The notes beneath the pieces are model-generated. The model was given only the letters and a program-made list of their open reading frames with translations, was not told where the DNA came from and did no database searches. DNA of 64,000 nucleotides from Aeromicrobium senzhongii (GTDB lineage Bacteria > Actinomycetota > Actinomycetes > Propionibacteriales > Nocardioidaceae). The position numbers were made by a program, and so were the translations under genes. Shown here in pieces: positions 7,451 through 17,158 of the stretch. The stretch spans positions 1,178,001 through 1,242,000 of the forward strand of contig NZ_CP060587.1 of NCBI RefSeq assembly GCF_014334735.1. Reading direction: 5' to 3'. Numbering within the stretch: position 1 is the stretch's first letter; every line of letters starts with the position of its first letter.

Positions 7451-8805
7451 TCCGCACGACACTGGCCCAGATCGCCGAGGCGACGCGCGGACGCGTGGAG
7501 GGCGACGACACCCTCGCCGTCCACGGTCCCGCCGTCGTCGACTCCCGCCGGGTCGTGCCCGGATCGCTGTTCGTCGCGATCCCCGGTGAGCGGGTCGACG
7601 GAAACGACTTCGTCGGGACGGCCCTGGACGCCGGCGCCGTCGCGAGCCTGGCCACCCGCGAGGTGCCCGGACCGCACGTGCTGGTGGACGAGCCCGTCCA
7701 CGCCCTCGGCCTGTTGGCGACCGATCGGCTGGCGGCGCTGCGCCGCGGGGCCGACGTCACCGTGGTGGCCGTGACGGGGTCGCAGGGCAAGACCAGCGTC
7801 AAGGACCTGATGGCGCACGTCCTCTCGACGCGCGGCGCCACCGTCGCGCCCGAGGGCTCCTTCAACAACGAGCTCGGCGTGCCGCTGACGGTGCTGCGTG
7901 CCGACGAGGGCACCCGGAACCTGGTCCTCGAGATGGGGGCGCGTGGCATCGGCCACATCGCCACGCTCTGCGCGATCGCCCCGCCCGACGTGGCGGTCGT
8001 CCTGAACGTCGGCAGCGCCCATGCGGGGGAGTTCGGCGGTCTCGACCGCACGGCGCAGGCCAAGGGCGAGCTGGTCGAGGCCCTCGGTCCCGACGGCATC
8101 GCGGTCCTCAACGCCGATGACCCGCGCGTGGCCGCGATGGCCTCGCGCACGCGCGGCCGCGTCGTGACCTTCGGCCGGGCCGGCGACGTCCGCCTCGTGG
8201 GGGACGTCACCCTCGACGAGGACGGGTACCCGCACTTCGTCCTCGAGGTCGACGGTGAGCGGTACGAGGCCACCGTGCCCCAGCTGGGCGACCACCAGGC
8301 CATGAACGCCGCCGCCGCGGTGGCCGCCACGACGGCGGCGGGCGTGCCCGTCGCGGACGCCGTGGCCGCTCTGGCCGGGGCCCACGCGGCGTCGCCCATG
8401 CGGATGGAGCGCCACCGGACCAGCACGGGTGCGGTGGTCATCAACGACGCCTACAACGCGAACCCCGAGTCCATGTCCGCGGCCCTGCGCACCCTGGCCG
8501 AGCTGGCCCCGGGACGCGGCGTCGCCGTCCTCGGTGAGATGCTGGAACTGGGCGAGGAATCGCCGGATCAGCACCGCCGCATCGGTCGGCTCGCAGCCGA
8601 CCTCGGAATCGCGCGGGTCGTCGCCGTGGGCGCGGCCGCCGCGGACATCGCGGAGGGCGCCGGTCCGGTCGGGGAGTCGGTCCCGGACGTCGAGACGGCC
8701 GTGACCGTCGTCTCCGCGAGCCTGGACCCCGATGCTGTGGTGCTTGTGAAAGCATCGAGAGGCGCCCGCCTCGAGCGGGTCGCCGAAGCGCTGTTGCGCG
8801 ACTGA
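7447..8805 (+). CDS. murF: UDP-N-acetylmuramoyl-tripeptide--D-alanyl-D-alanine ligase MurF
   Basis: 452 aa from GTG 7447 in the GTGA overlap with murE. Completes the cytoplasmic pentapeptide precursor by adding D-Ala-D-Ala. Order of domains: N-terminal UDP-binding region (DSRRVVPGSLFVAIPGERVDG), central ATPase with GSQGKTSVKDLM (about residues 112-123) and EGSFNNELGVPLT, then the C-terminal domain with VINDAYNANPESM (about 331-343). All are characteristic of MurF. A 30-nt gap with GGAAG-type ribosome sites precedes mraY. Confidence 0.95.
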   Translation: MIRTTLAQIAEATRGRVEGDDTLAVHGPAVVDSRRVVPGSLFVAIPGERVDGNDFVGTALDAGAVASLATREVPGPHVLVDEPVHALGLLATDRLAALRRGADVTVVAVTGSQGKTSVKDLMAHVLSTRGATVAPEGSFNNELGVPLTVLRADEGTRNLVLEMGARGIGHIATLCAIAPPDVAVVLNVGSAHAGEFGGLDRTAQAKGELVEALGPDGIAVLNADDPRVAAMASRTRGRVVTFGRAGDVRLVGDVTLDEDGYPHFVLEVDGERYEATVPQLGDHQAMNAAAAVAATTAAGVPVADAVAALAGAHAASPMRMERHRTSTGAVVINDAYNANPESMSAALRTLAELAPGRGVAVLGEMLELGEESPDQHRRIGRLAADLGIARVVAVGAAAADIAEGAGPVGESVPDVETAVTVVSASLDPDAVVLVKASRGARLERVAEALLRD

Positions 8806-8835
8806 ATCACGTCACGGAAGGAACGAACGGAAGCG

Positions 8836-9903
8836 ATGCTGGCCGTATTGATCGCGGGGGTCGTCGGGCTCGTGGGAACGCTCGTCGGTACCCGATTCGC
8901 GATCTCCGTGCTCGTGAAGAAGGGCTACGGGCAGCTCATCCGCGATGACGGCCCCACGTCGCACCACGTCAAGCGCGGCACCCCGACCATGGGTGGACTC
9001 GTCATCATCGTGTCCACCGTCCTGGGCTACGCCATCGCCAAGCTCATCACCGGGCACGAGACGAGCGCCTCGGCGCTGCTGTTGCTGTTCCTGTTCGTGG
9101 GGCTGGGCGCCATCGGCTTCCTCGACGACTGGATCAAGGTCAGCAAGCAGCGCAGCCTCGGCCTGCGCAGCAAGGCCAAGATGATCGGCCAGATCCTCGT
9201 CGGCCTGGTGTTCGCCGTGCTGGCGATCGGCTGGGAGGACGGCGACGGCCAGACCCCGATCACGCACGCGATCTCGTTCACCCGGGATCTGCCCTGGACC
9301 CTGCCCACCGTCCTGCTGGTCCTGTGGGTGCTGCTGATGATCGCCGGCGCCAGCAACGGCGTGAACCTCACCGACGGACTCGACGGCCTGGCCACGGGCG
9401 CCTCGGTGATGGTCTTCGGCGCGTACGTCCTGATCAACGTCTGGCAGTCCAACCAGAGCTGCTTCATGCCCGACGCCGGCCCCAAGTGCTACGAGGTGCG
9501 CGACCCGCTCGACCTGGCCGTCGTCGCCTCGGCCGTCACCGGTGCGTGCTTCGGCTTCCTGTGGTGGAACGCCTCGCCGGCCAAGATCTTCATGGGCGAC
9601 ACCGGCTCGCTCTCCCTGGGCGGCCTGATGGCCGGCTTCGCCCTGATGACCCGCACCGAGCTGTTGCTCGCGGTCATCGGCGGCCTGTTCGTCATCATCA
9701 CGTTCTCGGTGATCCTGCAGGTGGGCTACTTCAAGCTCAGCGGCGGCAAACGGATCTTCCGCATGGCCCCGCTGCAACACCATTTCGAGCTCAAGGGCTG
9801 GGCCGAGATCACGATCGTGGTCCGGTTCTGGATCATCAGCGGCATCTGCGTCGTCTCCGGAATCGGCCTCTTCTACTGGGAGTGGGTCGCCGGTGCCTTC
9901 TGA
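8836..9903 (+). CDS. mraY: phospho-N-acetylmuramoyl-pentapeptide-transferase MraY
   Basis: 355 aa polytopic membrane protein with about 10 spans. Transfers phospho-MurNAc-pentapeptide to undecaprenyl phosphate to give lipid I. Conserved cytoplasmic motifs: [17 protein letters not shown] (about residues 37-53), the acidic [17 protein letters not shown] with catalytic Asp residues (about 178-187), [12 protein letters not shown] and the terminal QHHFELKGW. Start ATG 8836 with GGAAG just upstream. Its last 11 bases overlap the murD start. Confidence 0.96.
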   Translation: MLAVLIAGVVGLVGTLVGTRFAISVLVKKGYGQLIRDDGPTSHHVKRGTPTMGGLVIIVSTVLGYAIAKLITGHETSASALLLLFLFVGLGAIGFLDDWIKVSKQRSLGLRSKAKMIGQILVGLVFAVLAIGWEDGDGQTPITHAISFTRDLPWTLPTVLLVLWVLLMIAGASNGVNLTDGLDGLATGASVMVFGAYVLINVWQSNQSCFMPDAGPKCYEVRDPLDLAVVASAVTGACFGFLWWNASPAKIFMGDTGSLSLGGLMAGFALMTRTELLLAVIGGLFVIITFSVILQVGYFKLSGGKRIFRMAPLQHHFELKGWAEITIVVRFWIISGICVVSGIGLFYWEWVAGAF

Positions 9904-11344
9904 CCGCGACGTGTCGTCGCTCGGGCGCGAGGACGCCTGGGAGGGAGTGCGCGCCGTCGTCACCGGCTTCGGCGTCAGCGGCTTCGCGGCCGCCGACACG
10001 CTGAACCACCTGGGCGCCGACGTCATCGTCCTGGACGAGTCCGAGGGCGACGGGCACCGTGCCGAGCAGGCACAGCTGCTGGAGGTGCTGGGCGCGGACG
10101 TGCGGCTCGGCCCCGGCTCCACGGCCACGCTGCCGCAGGACGTCGACCTCGTCGTCACCTCGCCGGGGTGGCGCCCGACCGCTCCGCTGCTGGTCGAGGC
10201 CGCCGGGCGTGGGGTGCCCGTCTGGGGCGAGGTCGAGCTGGCCTGGCGCCTCCGCGGACCGGATCCAGCTCCGTGGCTGGCCGTCACCGGCACGAACGGC
10301 AAGACCACGACCGTGCAGATGCTGGAGTCGATCCTGCAGGCCGCCGGGCTGCGCGCCCAGGCGGTCGGCAACGTCGGCACCCCCGTCGTCGAGGCGGTCA
10401 TGGACCCGGCAGGCCGTGACGTGCTGGCCGTCGAGCTCTCGAGCTTCCAGCTGCACTGGACCCGGTCGATGTCCGCCCAGGCGGCCGCCGTGCTCAACCT
10501 CGCGCCGGACCACTACGACTGGCACGGCGGGGCCGAGGCCTATGCCGCCGCCAAGGGCAAGGTCTACGAGCGGGCCCAGATCGCCTGCGTCTACAACGTC
10601 GCCGACGAGGCCACGATGCGACTGGTCGAGCAGGCCGACGTCGTCGAGGGCGCCCGCGCGATCGGCTTCACCCGGGCGATCCCCGAGGTCGGCATGGTCG
10701 GCATCGTCGACGACCTGCTGGTCGACCGGGCGTTCGTCGAGGAGCGCGTCACCAGCGCCGCCGAGCTCGCCTCGCTGGCCGACCTGGACGACGCCTCACC
10801 GCACAATGTCGAGAACGCCCTCGCGGCCGCGGCCCTGGCCCGCGCGCACGGAGTGCCGGCGGTCGCCGTCCGCGACGGCCTGCGTGCCTTCCGCCTCGGA
10901 CCCCACCGGATCAGCACGGTCGCCGAGAGTGGCGGCGTGCGCTGGGTCGACGACTCCAAGGCCACCAACCCGCACGCCGCCCGGGCGTCCCTGCTCGCCT
11001 TCGACCACGTGGTCTGGGTGGCCGGGGGACTGGCCAAGGGCGCGACGTACGCCGATCTGGCGCGCGACGTCCGCGACCGGTTGCGGGGAGCGGTCCTGAT
11101 CGGCGCCGACCGTGACCTGATCGCGGCCGCCCTGGCCGAGCACGCGCCGGACGTCCCGGTCGAGATCGTCGACGCCGCCGACGCCGAGGCGCTCATGGAC
11201 GCCGTCGTGGCCGCCGCCGGGCGCCTGGCCCGGCCCGGCGACACGGTCCTCCTGGCCCCCGCCGCCGCGTCGATGGACCAGTTCCGCGACTACGCCCACC
11301 GCGGCGACGCGTTCGCGCAGGCCGTTCGCCGCGTCACCGGCTGA
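9893..11344 (+). CDS. murD: UDP-N-acetylmuramoylalanine--D-glutamate ligase MurD
   Basis: 483 aa from GTG 9893, inside the mraY end. Adds D-glutamate to UDP-MurNAc-L-Ala. The N-terminal Rossmann-like region [16 protein letters not shown], the ATP loop [14 protein letters not shown] (about residues 132-145), the [11 protein letters not shown] segment and the C-terminal [13 protein letters not shown] and [10 protein letters not shown] motifs are diagnostic. The 11-nt overlap with mraY implies coupled translation. Confidence 0.95.
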   Translation: MPSDRDVSSLGREDAWEGVRAVVTGFGVSGFAAADTLNHLGADVIVLDESEGDGHRAEQAQLLEVLGADVRLGPGSTATLPQDVDLVVTSPGWRPTAPLLVEAAGRGVPVWGEVELAWRLRGPDPAPWLAVTGTNGKTTTVQMLESILQAAGLRAQAVGNVGTPVVEAVMDPAGRDVLAVELSSFQLHWTRSMSAQAAAVLNLAPDHYDWHGGAEAYAAAKGKVYERAQIACVYNVADEATMRLVEQADVVEGARAIGFTRAIPEVGMVGIVDDLLVDRAFVEERVTSAAELASLADLDDASPHNVENALAAAALARAHGVPAVAVRDGLRAFRLGPHRISTVAESGGVRWVDDSKATNPHAARASLLAFDHVVWVAGGLAKGATYADLARDVRDRLRGAVLIGADRDLIAAALAEHAPDVPVEIVDAADAEALMDAVVAAAGRLARPGDTVLLAPAAASMDQFRDYAHRGDAFAQAVRRVTG

Positions 11345-11444
11345 GCCGGGACGGGGACGCGACACGCGTCCCAGATGCGGGTCCGTCGACGCCCCACGGG
11401 CCACACTGATGAGAGTTTCTCTTCTTCTTCCCCGAAGGAACGCC

Positions 11445-12665
11445 ATGAGTACCACCGCTTCTCGGCGGTCGTCGAGCAAGCTCGAGGCCGTGCGGACCCT
11501 GCTCGAGCGTCCGCTCGCGTCGTACCAGCTCGTGCTGGGCACGACCGGGCTGTTGCTCGGCCTGGGGCTGATCATGGTGCTCAGTGCCAGCTCGGTGCTC
11601 GCCCTGCGGGTCTACGGCAACTCCTTCGAGATCTTCCTGCGTCAGGCGATCTTCGCCGTCGTCGGCGTCACCGCGATGGTGATCGCGATGCGCATCCCGC
11701 TCGACCGCGTCCGCCAGCTCGCCCGACCGGCCCTGTTCGGCGTCGTGCTGCTGATCGGTCTGACCTTCACGCCGCTGGGCATGGAGATCAACGGCAACCG
11801 CAACTGGATCCCGCTGTTCGCCGGCTTCAACCTGCAGCCCTCGGAGTTCGCCAAGCTCGCGATCGTGCTGTGGATCGCCGACGTCTACACGCGCCGCCAC
11901 AAGTACCTGGGCACGGCGCGCTACGTCATCACCCCGGTCGTCCCCATCGCGGGCGCGGTCTCGGCCCTGGTGGTGTTCCAGAAGGACCTGGGCACCGCCG
12001 TCATCTTGTTCGCGATCATCGCCGGACTGCTGTGGATCGCGGGCCTTCCGCTCAAGCCCATGCTGGCCTTCGGTGCCGGCCTCGTGGTCATCCTGCTGTT
12101 CTTCGTCGCCACCGCCCAGCACCGTGTCGACCGCTTCATGTCGTTCCTCAACCCGATGGCCGATCCGGAGAAGTCCGGCTACCAGGCCATCAAGGCGATG
12201 ATGGGGTTCGCTCGCGGCGGGTTCTGGGGTCTGGGCCTGGGCAGCAGCCGCCAGAAGTGGGGCGCCCTGCCCGAGGCGCACACCGACTTCATCCTCGCCG
12301 TGATCGGCGAGGAGCTCGGCCTGGCGGGCAGCCTCGTCGTCCTGGCGCTGTTCGGTCTGCTGGCGTACACCGGCTTCCGGATCGCGCACCGCAGCCGCGA
12401 CCGCTTCGCCCGCTACCTGGCGGCCGGCATCACCATCTGGATCACCACGCAGGCCGTCATCAACATCGGCATGGTGCTGGGTCTGCTGCCGGTCATCGGC
12501 GTGCCGTTGCCGCTCATCTCGTACGGTGGATCCAGCATGCTCGCCACTCTCGCCGCGCTCGGCCTGCTCGCCAACTGCGCCACCACCGAACCCGGGGCCG
12601 CCCGTGCCCTGTCGACCTCCCGTCGGGCCAAGGCCCGCAAGAAGCAGCGCAAGGTGGGTCGTTGA
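11445..12665 (+). CDS. ftsW: septal peptidoglycan glycosyltransferase FtsW (SEDS family)
   Basis: 406 aa from ATG 11445, chosen over an in-frame ATG at 11409 because GAAGGA lies 5 nt before it. About 10 membrane spans. SEDS signatures include FLNPMADPEKSGYQ and, near the C-terminus, GLLPVIGVPLPLISYGGSSML (about residues 344-364). FtsW polymerises lipid II at the septum with FtsI. The tail is Lys/Arg-rich (RRAKARKKQRK), a cytoplasmic basic end. The murG start follows after 2 nt. Confidence 0.95.
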   Translation: MSTTASRRSSSKLEAVRTLLERPLASYQLVLGTTGLLLGLGLIMVLSASSVLALRVYGNSFEIFLRQAIFAVVGVTAMVIAMRIPLDRVRQLARPALFGVVLLIGLTFTPLGMEINGNRNWIPLFAGFNLQPSEFAKLAIVLWIADVYTRRHKYLGTARYVITPVVPIAGAVSALVVFQKDLGTAVILFAIIAGLLWIAGLPLKPMLAFGAGLVVILLFFVATAQHRVDRFMSFLNPMADPEKSGYQAIKAMMGFARGGFWGLGLGSSRQKWGALPEAHTDFILAVIGEELGLAGSLVVLALFGLLAYTGFRIAHRSRDRFARYLAAGITIWITTQAVINIGMVLGLLPVIGVPLPLISYGGSSMLATLAALGLLANCATTEPGAARALSTSRRAKARKKQRKVGR

Positions 12666-12667
12666 CC

Positions 12668-13747
12668 ATGCGGGTCCTGCTCGCCGGCGGAGGCACCGCC
12701 GGCCACACCTCTCCGTTGCTCGCGACCGCGGCCGTCCTGGCCGAGGCGGGCGACGACGTCCTGTGCCTGGGCACGCCGCGCGGTCTCGAGGTCACCCTCA
12801 TCCCGCAGGCCGGCTACGCCCTCGAGCTCGTCCCGCCCGTGCCGCTGCCGCGCCGCCCCAACGGCGACCTGGTGCGACTGCCGCGCAACCTGCGCCGGTC
12901 GGTCTCGGCCACGCTGAAGGTGATCGACACGTTCCGCCCCGATGTCGTCGTCGGCTTCGGCGGGTACGTCTCGGTGCCGGCCTACCTGGCCGCTCGCAAG
13001 CGCAAGCTGCCCCTGGTCGTGCACGAGGGCAACGCGCTGCCCGGGATCGCGAACAAGCTCGGGGCGCGGCTGACCCGCCACGTCGCCACGAGCTTCCCCG
13101 ACACGCCTCTGCGGCACGCCACCTACGTGGGGCTGCCCATCCGTCGCCAGATCGCCCACCTCGACCGCGAGGCGTCCCGGGCGCAGGGCCGGGAGCACTT
13201 CGGCCTCGACGCCGATCGCCCCACGATCCTGGTCACGGGCGGCTCCCAGGGGGCCCGCCGCATCAACACCACGATGGCGGCCGCCTCGCGCGACCTCGCC
13301 GACGCCGGCATCCAGGTGCTGCACGCGGCCGGGCGCCCCGAGGAGGTCGAGCTGTCGCGCCGTCCCGGCGACCCGCCCTACGTCGTCGAGCAGTACATCG
13401 ACCGGATCGATCTGGCCTACGCCGCCGCCGACCTCGTCGTGTGCCGCTCCGGCGCCAACACGGTCACCGAGGTCTCCTCGGTCGGACTGCCCGCCGTCTT
13501 CGTCCCGCTGCCGATCGGCAACGGCGAGCAGGCCCTCAACGCCCACCCCGTGGTGGGTGCCGGGGGAGCGCTGCTGATCGACGACGCGGCGTTCACCCCC
13601 GCCTGGGTCGACAGTGCCGTGGTGCCGCTGGTGACCTCGCCCGAACGTCTCGCGAGCATGTCCCGGGCCGCGTCCGGCATCGTGCGCGGTGACGCCGCCG
13701 AGCAGTTGGCGGCCATGGTGCACCGAGCCGGCGAGGCCGGCCGGTGA
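12668..13747 (+). CDS. murG: UDP-N-acetylglucosamine--lipid I transferase MurG
   Basis: 359 aa GT28 glycosyltransferase that makes lipid II at the inner membrane face. N-terminal LLAGGGTAGHTSPLLATA (about residues 4-21) is the first Gly-rich loop; VVGFGGYVSVPAYLAA and VVHEGNALPG follow; the C-domain has VTGGSQGARRIN and VCRSGANTVTEVSSVGLPAVFVPLP (about 256-280) with the UDP-GlcNAc binding elements. Ends in a GTGA overlap with murC. Confidence 0.96.
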   Translation: MRVLLAGGGTAGHTSPLLATAAVLAEAGDDVLCLGTPRGLEVTLIPQAGYALELVPPVPLPRRPNGDLVRLPRNLRRSVSATLKVIDTFRPDVVVGFGGYVSVPAYLAARKRKLPLVVHEGNALPGIANKLGARLTRHVATSFPDTPLRHATYVGLPIRRQIAHLDREASRAQGREHFGLDADRPTILVTGGSQGARRINTTMAAASRDLADAGIQVLHAAGRPEEVELSRRPGDPPYVVEQYIDRIDLAYAAADLVVCRSGANTVTEVSSVGLPAVFVPLPIGNGEQALNAHPVVGAGGALLIDDAAFTPAWVDSAVVPLVTSPERLASMSRAASGIVRGDAAEQLAAMVHRAGEAGR

Positions 13748-15144
13748 GGATCGACCTGCCCGACGAGGTCCTGCCCGCCGACCGGCTCGGCCGCGTGCAC
13801 CTGATCGGCATCGGCGGCGCCGGCCTGTCCGCGATCGCCCTGCTCATGCACGAGTCCGGGGTCGACGTGACGGGCAGCGACGCCCGCGACTCCGCCGTCT
13901 TGGAGCGGCTGCGGGCCGCGGGGATCGTCTGCCACGTCGGCCACGCCGCCGAGCACCTCGCCGATCGCGACACCGTCGTCGCCTCGACCGCCGTCCCGGA
14001 GGACAACCCCGAGGTCGTCGAGGCGCGCCGACGGGGGTTGCGGCTGTGGCCCCGCTCGGCCGGGCTCATGTCGACGATGCTGTCCGACCGCCGGATCGCG
14101 GTGGCCGGCACGCACGGCAAGACGACCACGACCGCCATGCTGACGTTCGCCCTGCGCGGCGCCGGAGCCGATCCGTCCTTCGCGATCGGTGCCGAGGTCG
14201 CGGGTCTGGGCACCAATGCGCGTCGCGGCGCCGGGCCCGAGTTCGTCGTCGAGGCCGACGAGAGCGACGGCGCGTTCCTGCACTACCGCCCGTACGCCGC
14301 GGTCGTCACCAACATCGACGCCGACCACCTCGACACGTGGGGCACCGTCGACGCCTACGAGCAGGCGTTCGCCGACTTCGCGTCGACGGTCGAGGAGGTC
14401 GTGGCGGTCTCGGCCGATGACCCCGGCTGCCGCCGGCTGGTCGAGGCGGGCACGTCCGCGCGACTCGTGACGGCCGGCTTCGCCGCGGACGCCGACGTCC
14501 GGGGCACCGACGTCGTGGTCGAGGGCTCGACCACGCGCTTCACGGTCTCCGGCGCCGGGCTCGGCCCGACCGAGGTCGTGCTCGCCGTCCCCGGTCGGCA
14601 CTACGCCGCCGACGCGTTGCTCGCGCTGGCGATCGGGATCGAGCTGGGCCACGACGCGGCCGGCCTGATCGACGGCCTGGCCGCGTACACCGGGGCCGCG
14701 CGCCGGATGGAGCCCAAGGGCGAGGCCGGTGGCGTGCGCGTCGTCGACTCCTACGCCCACCACCCGACCGAGATCGCCGCGGATCTGGCCGCCGCCCGCG
14801 CCCTGGCCGGCGACGACCGTCTCGTGGTGGTGTTCCAGCCGCACCTGGTCAGCCGCACCCGGCTCTTCGGTGAGCGGATGGGCCAGGAGCTCGCCGCCGC
14901 CGACGTCGTCGTGGTCGCGGACCTCTACCTGGCCCGTGAGGCCGCCGACCCCGACGTGACGTCGGACCTGGTCGTGCGGGCCGCGGGTCCCGGTGCGCTC
15001 GCCGGGGGTTCGGTGCAGGACGTGCCTCGTATGCTGGCCTCGCTCGTGCGACCCGGGGACCTCGTGCTGACCCTGGGCGCCGGCGACGTGACGACGGTGG
15101 GGCCGGCGCTGCTGGACCTGCTGCGGGACTCCGCCGATGAGTGA
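13744..15144 (+). CDS. murC: UDP-N-acetylmuramate--L-alanine ligase MurC
   Basis: 466 aa from GTG 13744. First amino-acid ligase of the pentapeptide pathway. N-terminal VHLIGIGGAGLSAIALLM (about residues 18-35), the ATP loop AVAGTHGKTTTTAML (about 119-133), EADESDGAFL and the C-domain DSYAHHPTEIAADLAA with VFQPHLVSRT are family hallmarks. Overlaps murG by 4 nt and ftsQ by 8 nt, so the run murG-murC-ftsQ is tightly coupled. Confidence 0.96.
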   Translation: MRIDLPDEVLPADRLGRVHLIGIGGAGLSAIALLMHESGVDVTGSDARDSAVLERLRAAGIVCHVGHAAEHLADRDTVVASTAVPEDNPEVVEARRRGLRLWPRSAGLMSTMLSDRRIAVAGTHGKTTTTAMLTFALRGAGADPSFAIGAEVAGLGTNARRGAGPEFVVEADESDGAFLHYRPYAAVVTNIDADHLDTWGTVDAYEQAFADFASTVEEVVAVSADDPGCRRLVEAGTSARLVTAGFAADADVRGTDVVVEGSTTRFTVSGAGLGPTEVVLAVPGRHYAADALLALAIGIELGHDAAGLIDGLAAYTGAARRMEPKGEAGGVRVVDSYAHHPTEIAADLAAARALAGDDRLVVVFQPHLVSRTRLFGERMGQELAAADVVVVADLYLAREAADPDVTSDLVVRAAGPGALAGGSVQDVPRMLASLVRPGDLVLTLGAGDVTTVGPALLDLLRDSADE

Positions 15145-15847
15145 TCGCTTCACCGAGAAGCTGCGACAACGGCGCCGCCGGTCGCGATGGCGGATCGCCG
15201 GTGTCGTGGCTGCCGTGCTGGCCCTCGTCGCCGCCGGCTGGGCGGTGTGGTTCTCCAGCCTGCTCGAGGCCCGGACGGTCGAGGTCACGGGAGTGGAGCA
15301 CCTTCCCGCCGAGTGGGTGGTCCGGTCGGCCCAGGTGCCGCTGGGCACCCCGGTGCCGCGCATCGACACCGACGCGGTCGCCGAGCGGGTCGCCACCTTG
15401 AAGCCCGTCGAGTCGGTCCGGATCGAGCGCGACCTGCCGCACACCATCCGGATCGTCGTCACCGAGCGCTCGGCCGTCGCCTGGGTCGATCGGTCGGGCA
15501 CGCCCTGGGCCGTGGACGAGTCGGGGATCGCCTACCGTCCCCTGAACTCGCGACCGACGCACCTGCCGCGCCTCGACGTGGACGTCGACGACCGTGAGGT
15601 CGTGGCGGCCGTCGCCCGCGTCGCGGCCGACATCGCGGACGGCGACCGTGAGCTGCTCGGTGACACCGATGTCATCCGGGCCGAGACCACGGACTCGATC
15701 GAGCTGGCACTGACGAAGCGCCGCACGGTCGTGTGGGGGAGTGCCGAGCAGGCGCGCCCCAAGCTGGCCGTGCTGCGGCCCCTGCTGCAGATCAAGGCAC
15801 GCAGCTACGACGTCAGTGCGCCTGAGCGCCCGACGACCCTCAAGTGA
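15137..15847 (+). CDS. ftsQ: cell division protein FtsQ
   Basis: 236 aa, start ATG 15137 within the murC end. A basic cytoplasmic tail (FTEKLRQRRRRSRWR) precedes a single span (about residues 20-38) and a POTRA domain (VEVTGVEHLPAEWVVRSAQVPLG, about 47-69), then the beta domain with VRIERDLPHTIRIVVTERSAVAW. FtsQ scaffolds FtsL/FtsB and the FtsW-FtsI synthase. Last gene before the ftsZ promoter region. Confidence 0.92.
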   Translation: MSDRFTEKLRQRRRRSRWRIAGVVAAVLALVAAGWAVWFSSLLEARTVEVTGVEHLPAEWVVRSAQVPLGTPVPRIDTDAVAERVATLKPVESVRIERDLPHTIRIVVTERSAVAWVDRSGTPWAVDESGIAYRPLNSRPTHLPRLDVDVDDREVVAAVARVAADIADGDRELLGDTDVIRAETTDSIELALTKRRTVVWGSAEQARPKLAVLRPLLQIKARSYDVSAPERPTTLK

Positions 15848-15881
15848 CGCGTCTCTCCTCATCCGTCACAACAACACGCCC

Positions 15882-15980
15882 GTGACACGGCGTGTCACCA
15901 CTGATCGACTCGCGCGCGCCCCTAGTGTCTAGACATCGACGAGGTTGACATAACTATAAGCCTCGACTTGAAGGTTAAGG
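15882..15980 (+). promoter_or_regulatory. ftsQ-ftsZ intergenic control region: two palindromes and a candidate promoter
   Basis: The 148-nt gap holds a palindrome of GTGACAC and GTGTCAC with a 3-nt spacer (15882-15898), a perfect 10-bp palindrome TGTCTAGACA (15926-15935), then TTGACA (15945-15950) and an A/T-rich run TAACTATAAG (15951-15960), unusual in this GC-rich window. TTGACA looks like a -35 but no -10 sits 17 nt downstream; TATAAG (15955-15960) may be a -10 paired with TAGACA (15930-15935, 19-nt spacer). The ribosome site GAAGGGGA precedes ftsZ. A separate ftsZ promoter is likely; exact elements are uncertain. Confidence 0.5.
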
Positions 15981-15995
15981 TTGAAGGGGAACGAC

Positions 15996-17156
15996 ATGGC
16001 GGTCCAGAACTACCTTGCGGTGATCAAGGTCGTCGGCATCGGCGGCGGTGGTGTCAACGCCGTGAACCGCATGATCGAGGCCGGGCTCAAGGGTGTGGAG
16101 TTCATCGCGATCAACACCGATGCCCAGGCATTGCTCATGACCGATGCGGACGTGAAGCTCGACGTCGGTCGCGACTCGACGCGCGGCCTCGGTGCCGGCG
16201 CCGATCCCGAGATCGGCAAGAAGGCGTGCGAGGACCACGCGGAGGAGATCGAGGCGGCCCTCAAGGGCGCCGACATGGTCTTCGTCACCGCGGGTGAGGG
16301 CGGCGGCACGGGCACCGGCGGTGCCCCCGTCGTGGCGCGCCTCGCGCGTTCGCTCGGCGCGCTGACGATCGGCGTGGTGACGCGCCCGTTCAAGTTCGAG
16401 GGACGCAACCGCGCGGCGCAGGCCGACCTGGGCGTCCAGCGGCTGCGCGAGGAGGTCGACACCCTCATCGTCATCCCCAACGACCGACTCCTGTCGATCA
16501 GTGACCAGAGCATCAGCCTGCTCGACGCCTTCCGCCAGGCCGACCAGGTGCTCTACCAGGGCGTCTCGGGCATCTCCGAGCTCATCACCACGCCCGGTCT
16601 GATCAACGTCGACTTCGCCGACGTGAAGTCGATCATGAGCGACGCCGGCTCGGCCCTCATGGGCATCGGCTCGGCGCGCGGCGAGCACCGCGCCGCCACG
16701 GCCGCCGAGCTGGCCGTCTCCAGCCCGCTGCTCGAGGCGTCCATCGAGGGCGCCCGCGGCGTGCTGCTGTCGATCGCGGGCGGGTCCGACCTGGGCCTGT
16801 TCGAGATCAACGAGGCGGCCGAGCTGGTGCAGGAGGCCGTCCACGAGGACGCCAAGATCATCTTCGGTACGGTCATCGACGACTCGCTGGGCGACGAGGT
16901 GCGGATCACCGTCATCGCGGCCGGCTTCGACGGTGGCGAGCCCAAGCAGCGCGACACGGCCCAGCCGGCGCTGCGGGGCCGCGAGGCGCAGCAGTCCTCC
17001 AACGGCACCGCACAGGAGTCGGCCCCCGCCGCCCGGCCGCAGGCCGAGCGCGAGCGCCCGACGGAGCAGCGCGTCGTCACCGAGCCCGTGCCGGTGGGAC
17101 GGCCCTCCGGCCAGGAGTTCGGCGACGGCCTGGACATCCCGGACTTCCTGCGCTGA
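15996..17156 (+). CDS. ftsZ: cell division GTPase FtsZ
   Basis: 386 aa from ATG 15996 with GAAGGGGA upstream. Tubulin-like GTPase that forms the Z ring. [18 protein letters not shown] (about residues 11-28), the tubulin signature [15 protein letters not shown] (about 100-114), [18 protein letters not shown] and the T7 loop [11 protein letters not shown] (about 203-213) are intact. A disordered Gln/Pro/Arg-rich linker leads to the C-terminal peptide [10 protein letters not shown], which should bind SepF. It has its own upstream control region. Confidence 0.97.
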   Translation: MAVQNYLAVIKVVGIGGGGVNAVNRMIEAGLKGVEFIAINTDAQALLMTDADVKLDVGRDSTRGLGAGADPEIGKKACEDHAEEIEAALKGADMVFVTAGEGGGTGTGGAPVVARLARSLGALTIGVVTRPFKFEGRNRAAQADLGVQRLREEVDTLIVIPNDRLLSISDQSISLLDAFRQADQVLYQGVSGISELITTPGLINVDFADVKSIMSDAGSALMGIGSARGEHRAATAAELAVSSPLLEASIEGARGVLLSIAGGSDLGLFEINEAAELVQEAVHEDAKIIFGTVIDDSLGDEVRITVIAAGFDGGEPKQRDTAQPALRGREAQQSSNGTAQESAPAARPQAERERPTEQRVVTEPVPVGRPSGQEFGDGLDIPDFLR

Positions 17157-17158
17157 TC

